From contig NZ_MASN01000060.1 of assembly GCF_001861355.1 (NCBI RefSeq), positions 310,001-374,000 on the forward strand: 64,000 nucleotides of DNA, written 5' to 3'. This DNA is from Natrialba sp. SSL1 (GTDB lineage Archaea; Halobacteriota; Halobacteria; Halobacteriales; Natrialbaceae). The notes below the pieces were generated by a model. That model was given only the letters and a program-made list of their open reading frames with translations. It did no database searches and was not told where the DNA came from. Below, one piece after another: positions 28,689 to 37,848 of the stretch. The stretch's first letter is position 1. Each line of letters begins with the position of its first letter. Made by a program: the position numbers and the translations under genes.

Positions 28689-28712
28689 GTGTGTGTGTGT
28701 GTGTGTGTGTGT
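28689..28712. repeat. (GT)12 dinucleotide microsatellite
   Basis: Twelve uninterrupted GT units, followed by GTCTGTCTGG. It lies in the 293-nt gap between polC and the BASS transporter gene, about 200 nt upstream of the latter. Such long GT tracts are rare in archaea and can adopt Z-DNA or change length by slippage. Confidence 0.95.
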
Positions 28713-28873
28713 CTGTCTGGCTGTCGTCCCCTGCAGTCTGTGTGGAGTTCTCGTGGTGTGTTCTGTCGTTCCAGCCACCATTCTGATGACTCTTGTTCCC
28801 TAATATTGTCCTCTTTAGTACCTGGTTCTATGTTACCGAGGACAGCTCCAACCAACTACAACCTCGTCCGGTA

Positions 28874-28882
28874 CTTATTTAG
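28874..28882 (+). promoter_or_regulatory. TATA box for the BASS gene
   Basis: CTTATTTAG is centred about 30 nt before ATG 28909, consistent with a leaderless transcript. Confidence 0.55.
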
Positions 28883-28908
28883 ATGTTTGATTATGTTATA
28901 CTCACACA

Positions 28909-29895
28909 ATGACGACAATGGATGGCGTGAAGAAGGGCAGCCAACTCGTGACGAAGTTCTTCGTTCTCTGGGTGGTCATCGCGGCGGTGTTAGCATTTGC
29001 ACAGCCGGAGAGCTTCGCCTGGCTCGGTGACTACATTTCCTACCTGTTAGCAGTCGTGATGCTGGGAATGGGAATGACGCTTACCATCGAAGACTTCAGA
29101 CGGATTCTCGAGCGACCACGGGATGTTGTTCTCGGAGCGGTCGCCCAATGGGTTATTATGCCGCTTTCTGCGTACGCGCTGGTCGTTCTCCTCTCGCTTC
29201 CGGCAGAGATTGGCATAGGGCTCATTCTCCTCGGTGCAGCACCGGGTGGGACGGCATCGAACGTCTACACCTATCTCGGCAAGGGTGACGTGGCGCTCTC
29301 GGTGACGGTGACATCAGTGACGACGCTTGCGGCACCGATTGTGATGCCTGCCTGGATTATCCTCTTTGTCGGCGAGCAGATCGACGTCACTTTTGCTGAG
29401 ATGTTTCAGGAGATCGTTCTCATCGTCGTGATTCCGGTCATTCTCGGACTCACGCTTCGCCGTGTTCTCGACCAACGCGCACCGCGGGCCGCGGAAGCGG
29501 GTTTGACGGTGTTCCCAGCGATCAGCGTGCTTGCAATCGTGACGATCGTTGCCGCCGTCATCGGTGGCACCGTCGACAATCTCCTCACAGCGAGCGGTGT
29601 TGTGATACTTGCCGTCCTGATCCACCACGCGATCGGTCTCGGGTCGGGGTACGGCACTGGCTATCTCACGAATATGTCTGATGCGCGCTCGCGTGCACTC
29701 TCGTTCGAGGTTGGGATGCAAAACAGCGCGCTGGCAGTCGCGATTGCCGCTGCGTTCTTCTCGCCGCTCGCGTCACTGGTTCCCGCTGTCGCGGTCGTGC
29801 TCCACCAGATTGCAGGCCCTGCAGTGGCGTCCTATTACGCCAGCCAAGACGACGAAACGCTCTACGAAGCGACGACGGACGCTATCGGCGACTGA
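28909..29895 (+). CDS. bile acid:sodium symporter (BASS) family transporter
   Basis: A 328-aa protein with nine to ten hydrophobic segments. The N-terminal half has the family signature LLAVVMLGMGMTLTIEDFRRIL and the crossover APGGTASNVYTYL, and the second half has SFEVGMQNSALAVAIA. These are the Na+-binding crossover regions of the ASBT/BASS fold. In microbes such carriers take up organic acids such as pyruvate or pantoate with sodium, so the bile acid label is only historical. A TATA box precedes ATG 28909; ATG 28918 is a possible alternative. Confidence 0.85.
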   Translation: MTTMDGVKKGSQLVTKFFVLWVVIAAVLAFAQPESFAWLGDYISYLLAVVMLGMGMTLTIEDFRRILERPRDVVLGAVAQWVIMPLSAYALVVLLSLPAEIGIGLILLGAAPGGTASNVYTYLGKGDVALSVTVTSVTTLAAPIVMPAWIILFVGEQIDVTFAEMFQEIVLIVVIPVILGLTLRRVLDQRAPRAAEAGLTVFPAISVLAIVTIVAAVIGGTVDNLLTASGVVILAVLIHHAIGLGSGYGTGYLTNMSDARSRALSFEVGMQNSALAVAIAAAFFSPLASLVPAVAVVLHQIAGPAVASYYASQDDETLYEATTDAIGD

Positions 29896-29970
29896 CGGTC
29901 AACTTCTGTTTCACCACTGGATAGTCCAACTCTAGTGTCACGCCGTTTCTCAAATTGTCCGCATCACCAC

Positions 29971-29979
29971 GTTTAATGG
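29971..29979 (+). promoter_or_regulatory. TATA-like box for the FAD-oxidase gene
   Basis: GTTTAATGG is centred 26 nt before ATG 30001. Confidence 0.5.
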
Positions 29980-30000
29980 TGTATATTCGAATTATTATGC

Positions 30001-31401
30001 ATGTCAGAAAGTTTGGACCAGATCTGTGACGAACTGGATTCCGACCAGTATTCGTTCACTGATGCGGATCGATTCGAACGGTCCCACGACTGGGGGACCG
30101 ACGAGGAAGACGGCGTCTATCCGGACGTCGTCATCTGGCCGGAAAGCACTGCGGACGTTTCGGCCGTTCTCGCAGCAGCAAACGACGCCGGAATTCCAGT
30201 TACGCCGTACGCGGCCGGGACGAGCCTCGAAGGAAACGCCGTTCCGATGCACGGCGGTATTAGCCTCGACCTGACGCGGATGGACGCGGTTCACGACATT
30301 CGGCCGGATGCGCTGCAGATCGATGTCGGTCCGGGTATCTACGGCGACGAGATCAACGCTGCACTCGAAAGTCACGGGCTACTTCTCCCGTCGCTTCCGT
30401 CCTCTGGGAAGATATCTACGATCGGTGGCATGATCGCAAACGATGCCTCCGGCATGAAGACGGTGAAGTACGGCGAAGTCGCAGATTGGCTGCTCGAAGC
30501 AGAGGCCGTACTCCCCTCTGGCGAGGTAATCACCGTCGGGAGCAAGGCAGCAAAGACCTCCTCGGGGTACAACGTTCTCGATCTCCTCGTCGGGAGCGAG
30601 GGGACCCTCGCGGTCGTCACGCGCCTCACGCTTCGCTTGACTGGCCGACCCGAACAGATCTGGGCTGGTCGCGCAACGTTTTCGAACCTGGACGACGCCG
30701 CTGACGCCGTGTTCGACGCGGTCCGCTCGGGTGTCGACGTGGCCAAGATCGAACTGATCGACTCACTCAGCGCAGAGATTGCAAACGCGCGACTCGATAC
30801 CGATCTGCCCAACTCGCCGATGGTCTTCCTCGAGTTCCACGCGAATCAGCACATCGAAGCCGAGGTCGACTTCTGCCGGACAGTGTTCGACGCACACGAT
30901 ATCGACTCGTTCGAAATCGCCGAACAGGACGAGGAGATGGCGTCGCTCTGGGAAGCACGCCGCGAACTGGCCGACGCGGTCGAGCCGTACGACCCCACCC
31001 TCTCGCCGCTCACTCCCGGCGATGTCACCGTTCCGATCGACCGGTTGCCCGATATCGTCGACTACATCAAAACGCTGGGCGAGAAACAGGACATCATGAT
31101 TCCCTGCTTCGGGCACGCGGGCGACGGTAACATCCACTATTTCGTGATGGTAGACCCAGACGATCCTGCGATGGTCTCGACTGGACAGGACGTGTCCAAG
31201 CAGATCGTGGCGCGCGCAGTCGAAATGGGGGGAACTGCGACCGGGGAACACGGCATCGGTATCGGAAAACGGGAGTACGTCCCGGCCGAACACGACGAGG
31301 CGCTGGTCGCCACGATGCGATCGATCAAGTCGACGTTTGATCCAAACGGGATTCTGAATCCGGGGAAGATTTTCCCCGATGAGTCGGACTCTCAGCCATA
31401 G
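30001..31401 (+). CDS. FAD-linked oxidase (glycolate/D-lactate dehydrogenase GlcD type)
   Basis: A 466-aa flavoprotein. The PCMH-type FAD-binding fold spans about residues 35-215: VIWPESTADVSAVLAAAND, the phosphate loop PYAAGTSLEGNAV, and STIGGMIANDASGMKTVKYG. The C-terminal FAD-oxidase domain ends with CFGHAGDGNIHYFVMV and GTATGEHGIGIGKR. It probably oxidises a 2-hydroxy acid such as D-lactate or glycolate and passes electrons to an unidentified acceptor; no iron-sulfur GlcF-like subunit is adjacent. Being next to a BASS carrier, it may use an imported organic acid, which is inference. Confidence 0.9.
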   Translation: MSESLDQICDELDSDQYSFTDADRFERSHDWGTDEEDGVYPDVVIWPESTADVSAVLAAANDAGIPVTPYAAGTSLEGNAVPMHGGISLDLTRMDAVHDIRPDALQIDVGPGIYGDEINAALESHGLLLPSLPSSGKISTIGGMIANDASGMKTVKYGEVADWLLEAEAVLPSGEVITVGSKAAKTSSGYNVLDLLVGSEGTLAVVTRLTLRLTGRPEQIWAGRATFSNLDDAADAVFDAVRSGVDVAKIELIDSLSAEIANARLDTDLPNSPMVFLEFHANQHIEAEVDFCRTVFDAHDIDSFEIAEQDEEMASLWEARRELADAVEPYDPTLSPLTPGDVTVPIDRLPDIVDYIKTLGEKQDIMIPCFGHAGDGNIHYFVMVDPDDPAMVSTGQDVSKQIVARAVEMGGTATGEHGIGIGKREYVPAEHDEALVATMRSIKSTFDPNGILNPGKIFPDESDSQP

Positions 31402-31725
31402 CTGTTGACGCCACTGTTGCCGCTATTGAGCTCCACACACGAACACCGCTCGTCATCTCTGGTTCGTTCTGGCTTCTCTGTCTGCGTTCGGTGGCCTGAT
31501 ACGACTCGTTATCTCTGCCGCTTGATTCGGCTTCCTGTTGCCCCACCATGCCTCGCAGGACCTGTCGGTTGACCGTCCCGCTATCGTCTCCTGCACTAAT
31601 TCGATATACCAGAATACAGTTCATTGACTGTATGGCCGCCTGTCTCAAAACGCCGCTACCGAACCGTTCACACTGTCTAGAGCTTCGTCTCGCCTTTATG
31701 CCGCTTCGAGGCGTGCCTTTGCTCT
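31402..31725. other. 324-nt intergenic region
   Basis: No gene or repeat recognised. The right end carries the TATA-like element of the gene at 31726. Frames crossing it are basic or Ser/Thr-rich and look non-coding. Confidence 0.5.
31695..31700 (+). promoter_or_regulatory. TATA-like box for the gene at 31726
   Basis: TTTATG is centred about 28 nt before ATG 31726. Confidence 0.5.
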
Positions 31726-32019
31726 ATGACGCCAGATCGACCCGACCTGGGTTTTGGAAGTGCGGTCTACACGAAAGACGGTGAAAAAGTGGGCCACATC
31801 CGCGGCTTCGACGAGGACGGCTTCTACGTGACGATTCGCGATGGGATGGAGGGGCTAAGCATCGAACACGTTCGGTCCGGCCACGAGTTCGGCGAGGCAC
31901 ACCTGATGTGGCGCTGTCTCGAGTGCGGTGAGATGGGCGACCTCGAGCAGGACCTGCCAGCGGCGTGTCCGTCCTGTGGGACGGAGCGAGAGAACCTCTA
32001 TTATTGGACCGAAGACTAG
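31726..32019 (+). CDS. small protein with rubredoxin-like zinc ribbon
   Basis: A 97-aa haloarchaeal protein. Residues 1-55 look like a PRC-barrel-like beta domain (GSAVYTKDGEKVGHIRGFDEDGFYVTI). Residues 64-84 hold two CxxC pairs, C64-C67 (CLECG) and C81-C84 (CPSCG), as in a rubredoxin-like zinc ribbon. The family is widespread in haloarchaea without assigned function. The next gene begins 35 nt downstream but has its own TATA-like box. Confidence 0.75.
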   Translation: MTPDRPDLGFGSAVYTKDGEKVGHIRGFDEDGFYVTIRDGMEGLSIEHVRSGHEFGEAHLMWRCLECGEMGDLEQDLPAACPSCGTERENLYYWTED

Positions 32020-32022
32020 CAG

Positions 32023-32029
32023 CTTTATC
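32023..32029 (+). promoter_or_regulatory. TATA-like box for the reductase gene
   Basis: CTTTATC is centred 29 nt before ATG 32055, supporting a leaderless start there. Confidence 0.5.
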
Positions 32030-32054
32030 GCGCTGGCGTCCCGCCCTTCATACG

Positions 32055-32987
32055 ATGGAGGTCGTGGTCTTCGGAGCCGGTAGTCTCGGCAGTCTCGTCG
32101 GCGGCGTACTCGCTCGAGTCGATGCGCACACGGTCACACTCGTCGCCCGCGAGCCACACGCGAGCGCGATCCGCGAATCCGGACTCCAGCTCGGTGGCGT
32201 GTTCGACGAGACGGTCACCCCCGACGCGACGACAGATGGCAGCAATCTCGCAGCCGACCTCGCGATCGTGACCGTCAAATCGTTCGACACCCCTGCTGCA
32301 GCCGACACGCTCGCAACCGGCGCGTTCGACGCTGTCCTCTCGCTGCAAAACGGGATGGGAAACGAGGAGACGCTCGCCGCTGCGATTGACGCGCCGGTTC
32401 TGGCGGGAACGGCGACCTATGGAGCACTTCTCGACGAGCCGGGTGTCGTCGACTGCACCGGACTCGGTGAAATCGTGCTCGGCTCGCTCGATGAGCGGGT
32501 AACCGGGAGTAGTGCCAACTCGAGTACTCAGGCGGCACACATCAGGGATGCCTTCGACCGAGCGGGTCTCGAGACGGTTATCGCGGAGGACATGCCACGA
32601 CGGCTATGGACGAAACTCGCGATTAACGCGGGCATCAATCCGGTAACGGCGCTTACGGGAACGACGAACGAGGCTGTTGTGTCCGGTCCTGCAGCCGAAC
32701 TGGCGAGGGACGCAGCCCGTGAGACGGCACGGGTTGCAGAGGCTGCGGGGATTTCGCTTCGAGAGCGGGATGCGGTTGCGGCGATGGACCGCGTCGCGAC
32801 GGGAACGGCTGCGAACACGTCGTCGATGGCCCAGGACGTCGCTGCCGGTCGACGGACTGAGGTCGATTCGATAAACGGGTATGTGGTGGCGCGGGCGACA
32901 GCACTCGAGGTCGACGTCCCGACGAATCAGATGCTTACGGCCCTGATTCGGACGTGGGAACGAGGTTGTGGTGTGCGCACAACGTAA
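32055..32987 (+). CDS. panE: ketopantoate reductase family (ApbA/PanE) oxidoreductase
   Basis: A 310-aa NADPH-dependent reductase. The N-terminal Rossmann motif VVVFGAGSLGSLVGGVLAR binds NADP. VTVKSFDT, LSLQNGMGNEE and the C-terminal LWTKLAINAGINPVTALTG are classic ApbA/PanE signatures with the catalytic Lys. It would reduce 2-dehydropantoate to pantoate in CoA biosynthesis; archaea make CoA from pantoate through their own kinase and synthetase. The exact substrate is less certain because the family also contains other 2-ketoacid reductases. Confidence 0.88.
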   Translation: MEVVVFGAGSLGSLVGGVLARVDAHTVTLVAREPHASAIRESGLQLGGVFDETVTPDATTDGSNLAADLAIVTVKSFDTPAAADTLATGAFDAVLSLQNGMGNEETLAAAIDAPVLAGTATYGALLDEPGVVDCTGLGEIVLGSLDERVTGSSANSSTQAAHIRDAFDRAGLETVIAEDMPRRLWTKLAINAGINPVTALTGTTNEAVVSGPAAELARDAARETARVAEAAGISLRERDAVAAMDRVATGTAANTSSMAQDVAAGRRTEVDSINGYVVARATALEVDVPTNQMLTALIRTWERGCGVRTT

Positions 32988-33187
32988 CGGTTGTTGGCGG
33001 TAGTGGTATGGTAGTGATAGTGGTGGTTGGTGAGAAGCCATCACTTCGACTGCGTGGATAGCTGTAGAACAGTGTTCGTATCGTTTCCACCCGTCGCCAG
33101 CGGGCTGCACTTTCTGTCCGTCACGATCGGTAACTCGTTGCCCGTCTCGAATCGAACGGGCGAACTCACACCGAGGCCGACGGTGCG

Positions 33188-33550
33188 TTAGAACGGTGCT
33201 TCCGGTCCTTCGTCGGCTTCGCCGCCGTCGTCATCGACGGTCTCGCCGGGGAAGGAGGGGCTCGCGCCACCGCCCATGTCGCCACCGCCGTCCATGCCGG
33301 TGTGGGCGTTGACCTTCTCGATTTCGGGAATCTCCTTGACCATGCGGCTCTTGATCGCCTGAATCGTCATCGGGGAGATCCCACAGCCACTGCAGGCGCC
33401 ACCGAGTGCAATGGTGACCTCACCGGTCTCGCGGTCGAGATCCTGAATCGCCGCGCTGCCGCCGTGCATCTGGATCTGCGGGAAGTTCCGTCGCAGGAAG
33501 TTTGCGACGCGGTCCTCGAGATCGTCTCCGCCCTGGGTTTCGGTACTCAT
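33188..33550 (-). CDS. NifU C-terminal-like iron-sulfur scaffold protein
   Basis: A 120-aa protein. Residues about 10-80 are the NifU C-terminal domain, with the cluster-binding motif C53-x-x-C56 (GGACSGCGISPMT). A Gly/Asp-rich tail (about 85-120) is haloarchaeal in style. It probably holds and delivers Fe-S clusters in the cytoplasm, possibly for Fe-S proteins such as the ferredoxin or Fe-S helicase encoded elsewhere in the window. A TATA box (33575-33581) is 28 nt upstream. Confidence 0.88.
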   Translation of the reverse strand: MSTETQGGDDLEDRVANFLRRNFPQIQMHGGSAAIQDLDRETGEVTIALGGACSGCGISPMTIQAIKSRMVKEIPEIEKVNAHTGMDGGGDMGGGASPSFPGETVDDDGGEADEGPEAPF

Positions 33551-33574
33551 ATCTCGGCGTTAGGGACGAACCTC

Positions 33575-33581
33575 CCTAAAC
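33575..33581 (-). promoter_or_regulatory. TATA box for the NifU-like gene
   Basis: On the minus strand GTTTAGG lies about 28 nt upstream of ATG 33550. Confidence 0.5.
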
Positions 33582-33650
33582 CTTCCGTCGTTTCCCGCTG
33601 GCGGGCACTGCTGTTCGGTGCTCTGCTCTTGTTCGGGCCGGTTTGGTGAC

Positions 33651-33995
33651 TTAGGCCAGTCCGAACACGCGCTCGAGTTCAGTCTCGATCTCTCCGATGT
33701 GGATCTCGAGAACCTCCTCGAATCGGTCCCGGTCGACGACCACGCCGGTAAGCCGATCGTATGGGTTCTCGGGGAGTTCGATGCGGAACTCGCCGTCCGC
33801 GTCGTCCTCATCACCGACGTAGAATGGCTCGCTCTCGTTCAGTACCTGCTGGTCGATTGCGTGGACCAGTTCGGAGTCGTACTGGTCGTTCATCCGGTTG
33901 AACGCGTTCTTGTAGGCCTGCTGGAGTTCGGGGAAGTAGTTGGCGTACTTGTCCTCGAACGCCTCGGGATCGAACTCGGTATTCGTGTGTGCCAT
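33651..33995 (-). CDS. conserved haloarchaeal protein (DUF5783-like)
   Basis: A 114-aa acidic protein starting MAHTNTEFDPEAFEDKY. The LQQAYKNAFNRMND and ELVHAIDQQVLNESEPFY helices and the C-terminal RFEEVLEIHIGEIETEL are typical of a Haloarchaea-only family that I associate with DUF5783. No catalytic motif is visible. The start is at 33995, with a TATA-like CTTTTGTC (34018-34025) 26 nt upstream. It lies 100 nt upstream of the NifU-like gene on the same strand. Confidence 0.75.
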   Translation of the reverse strand: MAHTNTEFDPEAFEDKYANYFPELQQAYKNAFNRMNDQYDSELVHAIDQQVLNESEPFYVGDEDDADGEFRIELPENPYDRLTGVVVDRDRFEEVLEIHIGEIETELERVFGLA

Positions 33996-34201
33996 ACTGG
34001 TGCTACGGACGAGCGCAGACAAAAGTCGGACGATCAGTCCCGCCACGCTGGATTCGGTGCCAGACGGTCACACAGAACGTCACTGATAGATCGTCACGCG
34101 AACTGGTGTTGCCTGCTCCTGCTGAAAGTAGGGGGACCCTACAGAGTAGGGTGCGCTTGCAAGCCGAACCGACACCTCTCCGAGTGGCGCTATCGACAAC
34201 T

Positions 34202-34591
34202 ATGCCCCCCGATCACCATCCCATTCCGTGGGAGCAACTCCCCCCGGAATGGGGACCCACTGAGCACGATGACGGCTGTTTCGCCTACCGACATCGCCGA
34301 TCGCCAACCGTTCTCGTCGCCGATCGAACCCCCGCCGCAAACTCTCACCCCGGATTCGGTCTCTGTTGTTACTGGGAACTGCGTTGTCGCTACTCGCTCG
34401 GTGACCGTTCGCTCTCGGAAGCGATCGCTCGCGTCTCCACGCGCAGCGCCGCCGTCGAAGGACTACTCGAGTGCATGCATCGCGTTCACGACTCAGTCGA
34501 GCAGCCGGCGGACCCGATCGAGGTGGTGAACGTCCTTCGTGAGGTGTCCATGTCGGATATCGTCCCGGAGAGTCGGTCACGATCGAAGTAA
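34202..34591 (+). CDS. conserved haloarchaeal protein, unknown function
   Basis: A 129-aa protein beginning MPPDHHPIPWEQLPPEWGP. The HDDGCFAYRHRR, PGFGLCCYWELRCRYSLGDRS and AAVEGLLECMHRVHD segments recur in haloarchaeal homologues as I remember them. No enzyme motif is visible; the Cys/His content allows metal binding. It is divergent from the DUF5783-like gene. The frame stays open upstream, but that part is basic and lies in the promoter region. Confidence 0.65.
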   Translation: MPPDHHPIPWEQLPPEWGPTEHDDGCFAYRHRRSPTVLVADRTPAANSHPGFGLCCYWELRCRYSLGDRSLSEAIARVSTRSAAVEGLLECMHRVHDSVEQPADPIEVVNVLREVSMSDIVPESRSRSK

Positions 34592-35420
34592 GAGAGAAGC
34601 GTTGTCGTTCCTCGTTCGCTGACGAAGGTAAATTCTGTATAGCGCATACGGGTGTATCACTGCCGTGTGCGTGCACCTGCTCACTGTTCAGAACTGGTCT
34701 TTCAGCCAGAAACCTGTGTGTGATAACGGTGCTGTCCTCAAACAATGCGTAGTGCTGGACTTGAGCTGGGTGAGATACGTCGCCGCGCACTATTTGCGGA
34801 ACAGGTGGTTCGACTGTACTGTACTCGCGTTCCCCACCATTCCTGCGTCCGAATTGGTCCTCCTCTCGCAAACAGATCAGTTTCGCGTTCGAAGCACACC
34901 GATTCGAGCGGTCTCGGTCGTCGTCACCACCTTCGCGGTATCGAGTGGTGTATGAAGTATTCTTCGCGCCTGAATCACGGGTAACTCCGCTGTGGTTGTG
35001 TGTCACTGCTAGTCAATCTTTCAGATCAGTTGTGGTTGAAACGCAAACTGACCAAAAACGGAGACTCCACTGCATACGACTTCGCCGCCACCCTCTCCCG
35101 GTCGAGTTCCTCAATTGTACAGACACGATTTCTTTCTCTGCCTGTTCCTGACTACACCGGTTCCAGACGTCATCCGTGCCGTTTCTGATCCAGCGTCGTG
35201 TGTGGGACTTGGGTCTTCTCCCTCGCCTCCGCTGCTACTCGAGTACCGTCGAACACAGCTGTCGGGTGATCCGTAGGGGCTGCTGACCGCTGTCTGTCGC
35301 TGCAGCGTCTACAGTCGACAGCACGGTGCCGTAGCGACCTGTTTTCTGTTCTCGTTCATCCACCACAGTCGCAGTCAATAAATCATATATTGCGATACGG
35401 AATTGGTCTTATCGCCTACC
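34592..35420. other. 829-nt gene-poor region
   Basis: This is the longest stretch without a supported gene. Its GC is lower than the genes around it and frames crossing it lack acidic bias. Near 35295-35322 a CTGTCG/CGACAG inverted repeat flanks a CTGCAG-containing core. The right end holds the TATA element of the PHP gene. A small RNA or an unrecognised short gene cannot be excluded. Confidence 0.5.
35384..35392 (+). promoter_or_regulatory. TATA box for the PHP gene at 35421
   Basis: CATATATTG lies about 33 nt before ATG 35421 and favours this start over ATG 35484. Confidence 0.5.
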
Positions 35421-36242
35421 ATGTACCAGCAGAGTGCTTATGCTGTTCTCGACGGTACAGGGGGTAGCTCCCGCTGGATCCCTATGACACCGCTCCCCTT
35501 TGCGATCGACTTTCACGTCCACTCGGAGGACTCCTACGACGGCCACGAACCGATCGAACTGATTCTCGAACACGCGGCGGATATCGACCTCGACGGCGTC
35601 GTCATTACGGATCACGACGAGATCGACGAATCGCTCCGTGCGGCGGAGTTAGCACCGGAGTACGGACTCATCGGCATTCCGGGTGTCGAGATATCGACGC
35701 GTCACGGCCACCTTCTCGCGGTTGGTGTTGAAGAGCGACCAGATCCCGGACAGCCGTTCATGGACACCGTTGAGACGGTTCGCGAACTCGGTGGAATCAC
35801 GATCGTCCCGCATCCGTTCCAGCGTAGCCGTCACGGCGTTCGTAAGCGCCACATCGAGGATGCGGACGCAATCGAGACGTACAACTCGATGCTCTTTACC
35901 GGCTATCGCAATCGCCGGGCGCGGACGTTCGCCCGCCGTCGCGAGTATCCAGAGATCGGTGCGAGCGACGCACACTACCTCCCGAACGTCGGCAAGGCGT
36001 ACACTGAGGTTCTCGTTACGCCGAAACCGGCCGACAGCACGCCTTCGAAGGCAGAGATCAGCGGCGACGACCTTGTCGACGCGATACTCGAGGGCCGAAC
36101 ACAGATCCGCGGGAAACGAACGCCGGTCCACAAGAGTACGGTTCAGTACGCCAAGGGTGCGGTCCGCAAGTCGGCCTACATGCTGACCTCGCGTGCGCCG
36201 CTCGTGCCGACGATGCCGGCGTCGATGAACCGGTCACGATAG
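35421..36242 (+). CDS. PHP-domain metal-dependent phosphoesterase
   Basis: A 273-aa PHP-family hydrolase. Metal-binding motifs are visible in order: DFHVHSEDSYDG, VITDHDEID, GVEIST, IVPHPFQ and GASDAHY. The C-terminal 60 residues are basic and Ser/Ala-rich. Family members hydrolyse phosphoesters (nucleotides, histidinol phosphate or RNA ends); the substrate here is unknown. ATG 35421 is chosen by TATA spacing, but ATG 35484, just before the PHP core, is a real alternative. Confidence 0.82.
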   Translation: MYQQSAYAVLDGTGGSSRWIPMTPLPFAIDFHVHSEDSYDGHEPIELILEHAADIDLDGVVITDHDEIDESLRAAELAPEYGLIGIPGVEISTRHGHLLAVGVEERPDPGQPFMDTVETVRELGGITIVPHPFQRSRHGVRKRHIEDADAIETYNSMLFTGYRNRRARTFARRREYPEIGASDAHYLPNVGKAYTEVLVTPKPADSTPSKAEISGDDLVDAILEGRTQIRGKRTPVHKSTVQYAKGAVRKSAYMLTSRAPLVPTMPASMNRSR

Positions 36243-36300
36243 CTGTTCGTCGACGATCACGAAAGCTGTTCCCGCTACTCGCGGTAGCTGTCGCCACCGT

Positions 36301-37848
36301 TCACGATAATTGCTCGCCGACGAGTTCGTCCGCGTGCTCGATAAAGTCCGCCTCGTTCCCTTTCGGGACGGTCGCACCGGCTGCAACGTCGTGTCCGCCG
36401 CCGTCGCCGCCGACGGCGCGTGAGGCCTGTCCCATCACGGTAGAGAGGTCAAGCCCGTTCCGAACCAGACTGTGCGTACCGCGAGCGGAGACTTTGACCT
36501 CCTGTTTTTGGTCGTCCGTCGGCTCCGGCTCCGGCTCCGCGCCCGCTCCTGCGTCATCGTCCGATTTGTTCGCGAACGCGATGATCGGCTTCGAGCGGCT
36601 GATTCCTTCGTTACCCATCGCCATGCCGGCCACGATGCCGACGATCGTCTCGCGGATGCGGTCTTCCGCGTGGAACCACTGGAGGTTGTCCGTGTGTGTT
36701 ACGCCCTCTTCGGTCACGAGATCGATGCCGTTCGAGAGGTTGCGCCGGTGGTTCCGCAACAGGGTTCGGGCCTGCTCAAGTGCCGCTCCACGATCACCGA
36801 GACAGACCGCCAGGCCAACGTCGGCGCGCTCGTAGCGCGCGGTCGCGTTGAGCAGCGTCGAGAACTCGCTGGCGTCGCGCAGTTCGGTGCCGACAGGTTC
36901 GTCGCTCAGGACGTAGGCAGTGCCGACGAGTCGGTCTATCTTCCCCGCCGGTACCCCGCGGGAGACGGCCCGCTTGACGAGCGCGCTGGCGACGGTCTGT
37001 TTCTCATCGGCGGTTAGTTCCGCCCAGCGACGCCACTCGCCGGTGTCGTCGCCGTTGCCGTCGCCACCCCCGTCCGCCGGCCGGCGCAACTCGAGTGGCA
37101 ACTCATCCAGAAACGAGAGCACCCCGCGTTCGCTGCCGGAGATGCCCGGGATACGCACGTCGGTGGCGTACTCGAGTAGCTTCGGGAGCGGGCGGGTCTG
37201 CTTGCCGTAGAGGGCGAGGTCGGTGCTGGGTTCGACGACGCCGGCGTCGACGCCCTCGGCGACGATTTGTTCGTTCGCGCCGTGGAGTTCGCCGTCGGAG
37301 TCTTGCATGTCGCCGACGGCACCGACGATGGCGAGGGCGGCGAGGTCGCGGTTGTCGGCGCGGGCTGCGGTTTCGCTGCCACCGTCGGAAATGACTGTCT
37401 CGTCCGAAACCTCGGCGAGCGCCCGAGCGAGAACGTAACTCGCACCAGCACCCGAAAGTTCGGACGCGCCGTTGATGCCGAACAGGAGCGGGTTGAGGTG
37501 GTAGGGCGTCTCCGCGTCGGCGGGCTGGTGGTGGTCCGCGATGACCGGCGTAAACGCGCCGTCCGCTTCGTGGACGCTGATCTCGTCGAGCTGGCCGCTC
37601 CCGAAGTCAGTAAAGAGGACGGTGTCGTACTCGGTCGCCGCAATAGCCTCGATAGCCGCCGCGTCGAGCTGTTTTTCGAAAACGGTCTCGAACGGAATCC
37701 CCGCGCGTTCGAGCGCCTGGCTCGCGATGGCGGCGCTCGTCAGTCCGTCGGCGTCGATGTGAGAGGCGAGCAATACGCGCTCTGCCTCACAGAGTTTTCG
37801 TGCGCACTCGAGTGCGCGGTCCTCGAGTTCGGGGATTGGGCCAGCCAT
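36301..37848 (-). CDS. DHH-family phosphoesterase (RecJ-like)
   Basis: A 515-aa DHH/DHHA1 protein. The N-terminal motif LLASHIDADGLTSAAI, the LFTDFGSGQL segment and D105-H-H (VIADHHQP) form the metal site; the C-terminal DHHA1 domain ends with the Gly-rich AVGGDGGGHDVAAGA. Archaeal relatives include RecJ-like 5'-3' exonucleases and the GINS-associated GAN nuclease, so a DNA or RNA exonuclease is likely, but oligoribonuclease activity is also possible. A short Gly/Asn/Asp insert and an acidic Glu-Pro repeat sit in loops. ATG 37848 is chosen over 37896. Confidence 0.85.
   Translation of the reverse strand: MAGPIPELEDRALECARKLCEAERVLLASHIDADGLTSAAIASQALERAGIPFETVFEKQLDAAAIEAIAATEYDTVLFTDFGSGQLDEISVHEADGAFTPVIADHHQPADAETPYHLNPLLFGINGASELSGAGASYVLARALAEVSDETVISDGGSETAARADNRDLAALAIVGAVGDMQDSDGELHGANEQIVAEGVDAGVVEPSTDLALYGKQTRPLPKLLEYATDVRIPGISGSERGVLSFLDELPLELRRPADGGGDGNGDDTGEWRRWAELTADEKQTVASALVKRAVSRGVPAGKIDRLVGTAYVLSDEPVGTELRDASEFSTLLNATARYERADVGLAVCLGDRGAALEQARTLLRNHRRNLSNGIDLVTEEGVTHTDNLQWFHAEDRIRETIVGIVAGMAMGNEGISRSKPIIAFANKSDDDAGAGAEPEPEPTDDQKQEVKVSARGTHSLVRNGLDLSTVMGQASRAVGGDGGGHDVAAGATVPKGNEADFIEHADELVGEQLS

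Noticed and set aside
28689-28712. CRISPR or satellite array
   Set aside because: The GT tract is a plain dinucleotide repeat without spacers. No CRISPR repeat or cas gene appears anywhere in the window.
34665-34955. 96-codon frame in the large gap
   Set aside because: Cys/Val-rich, not acidic, with no TATA box at proper spacing or known family.
36301-37848. Calling the DHH protein RecJ or GAN outright
   Set aside because: Haloarchaea have several DHH/DHHA1 paralogues and this copy lacks the usual ribosomal-gene neighbours, so only the family is claimed.
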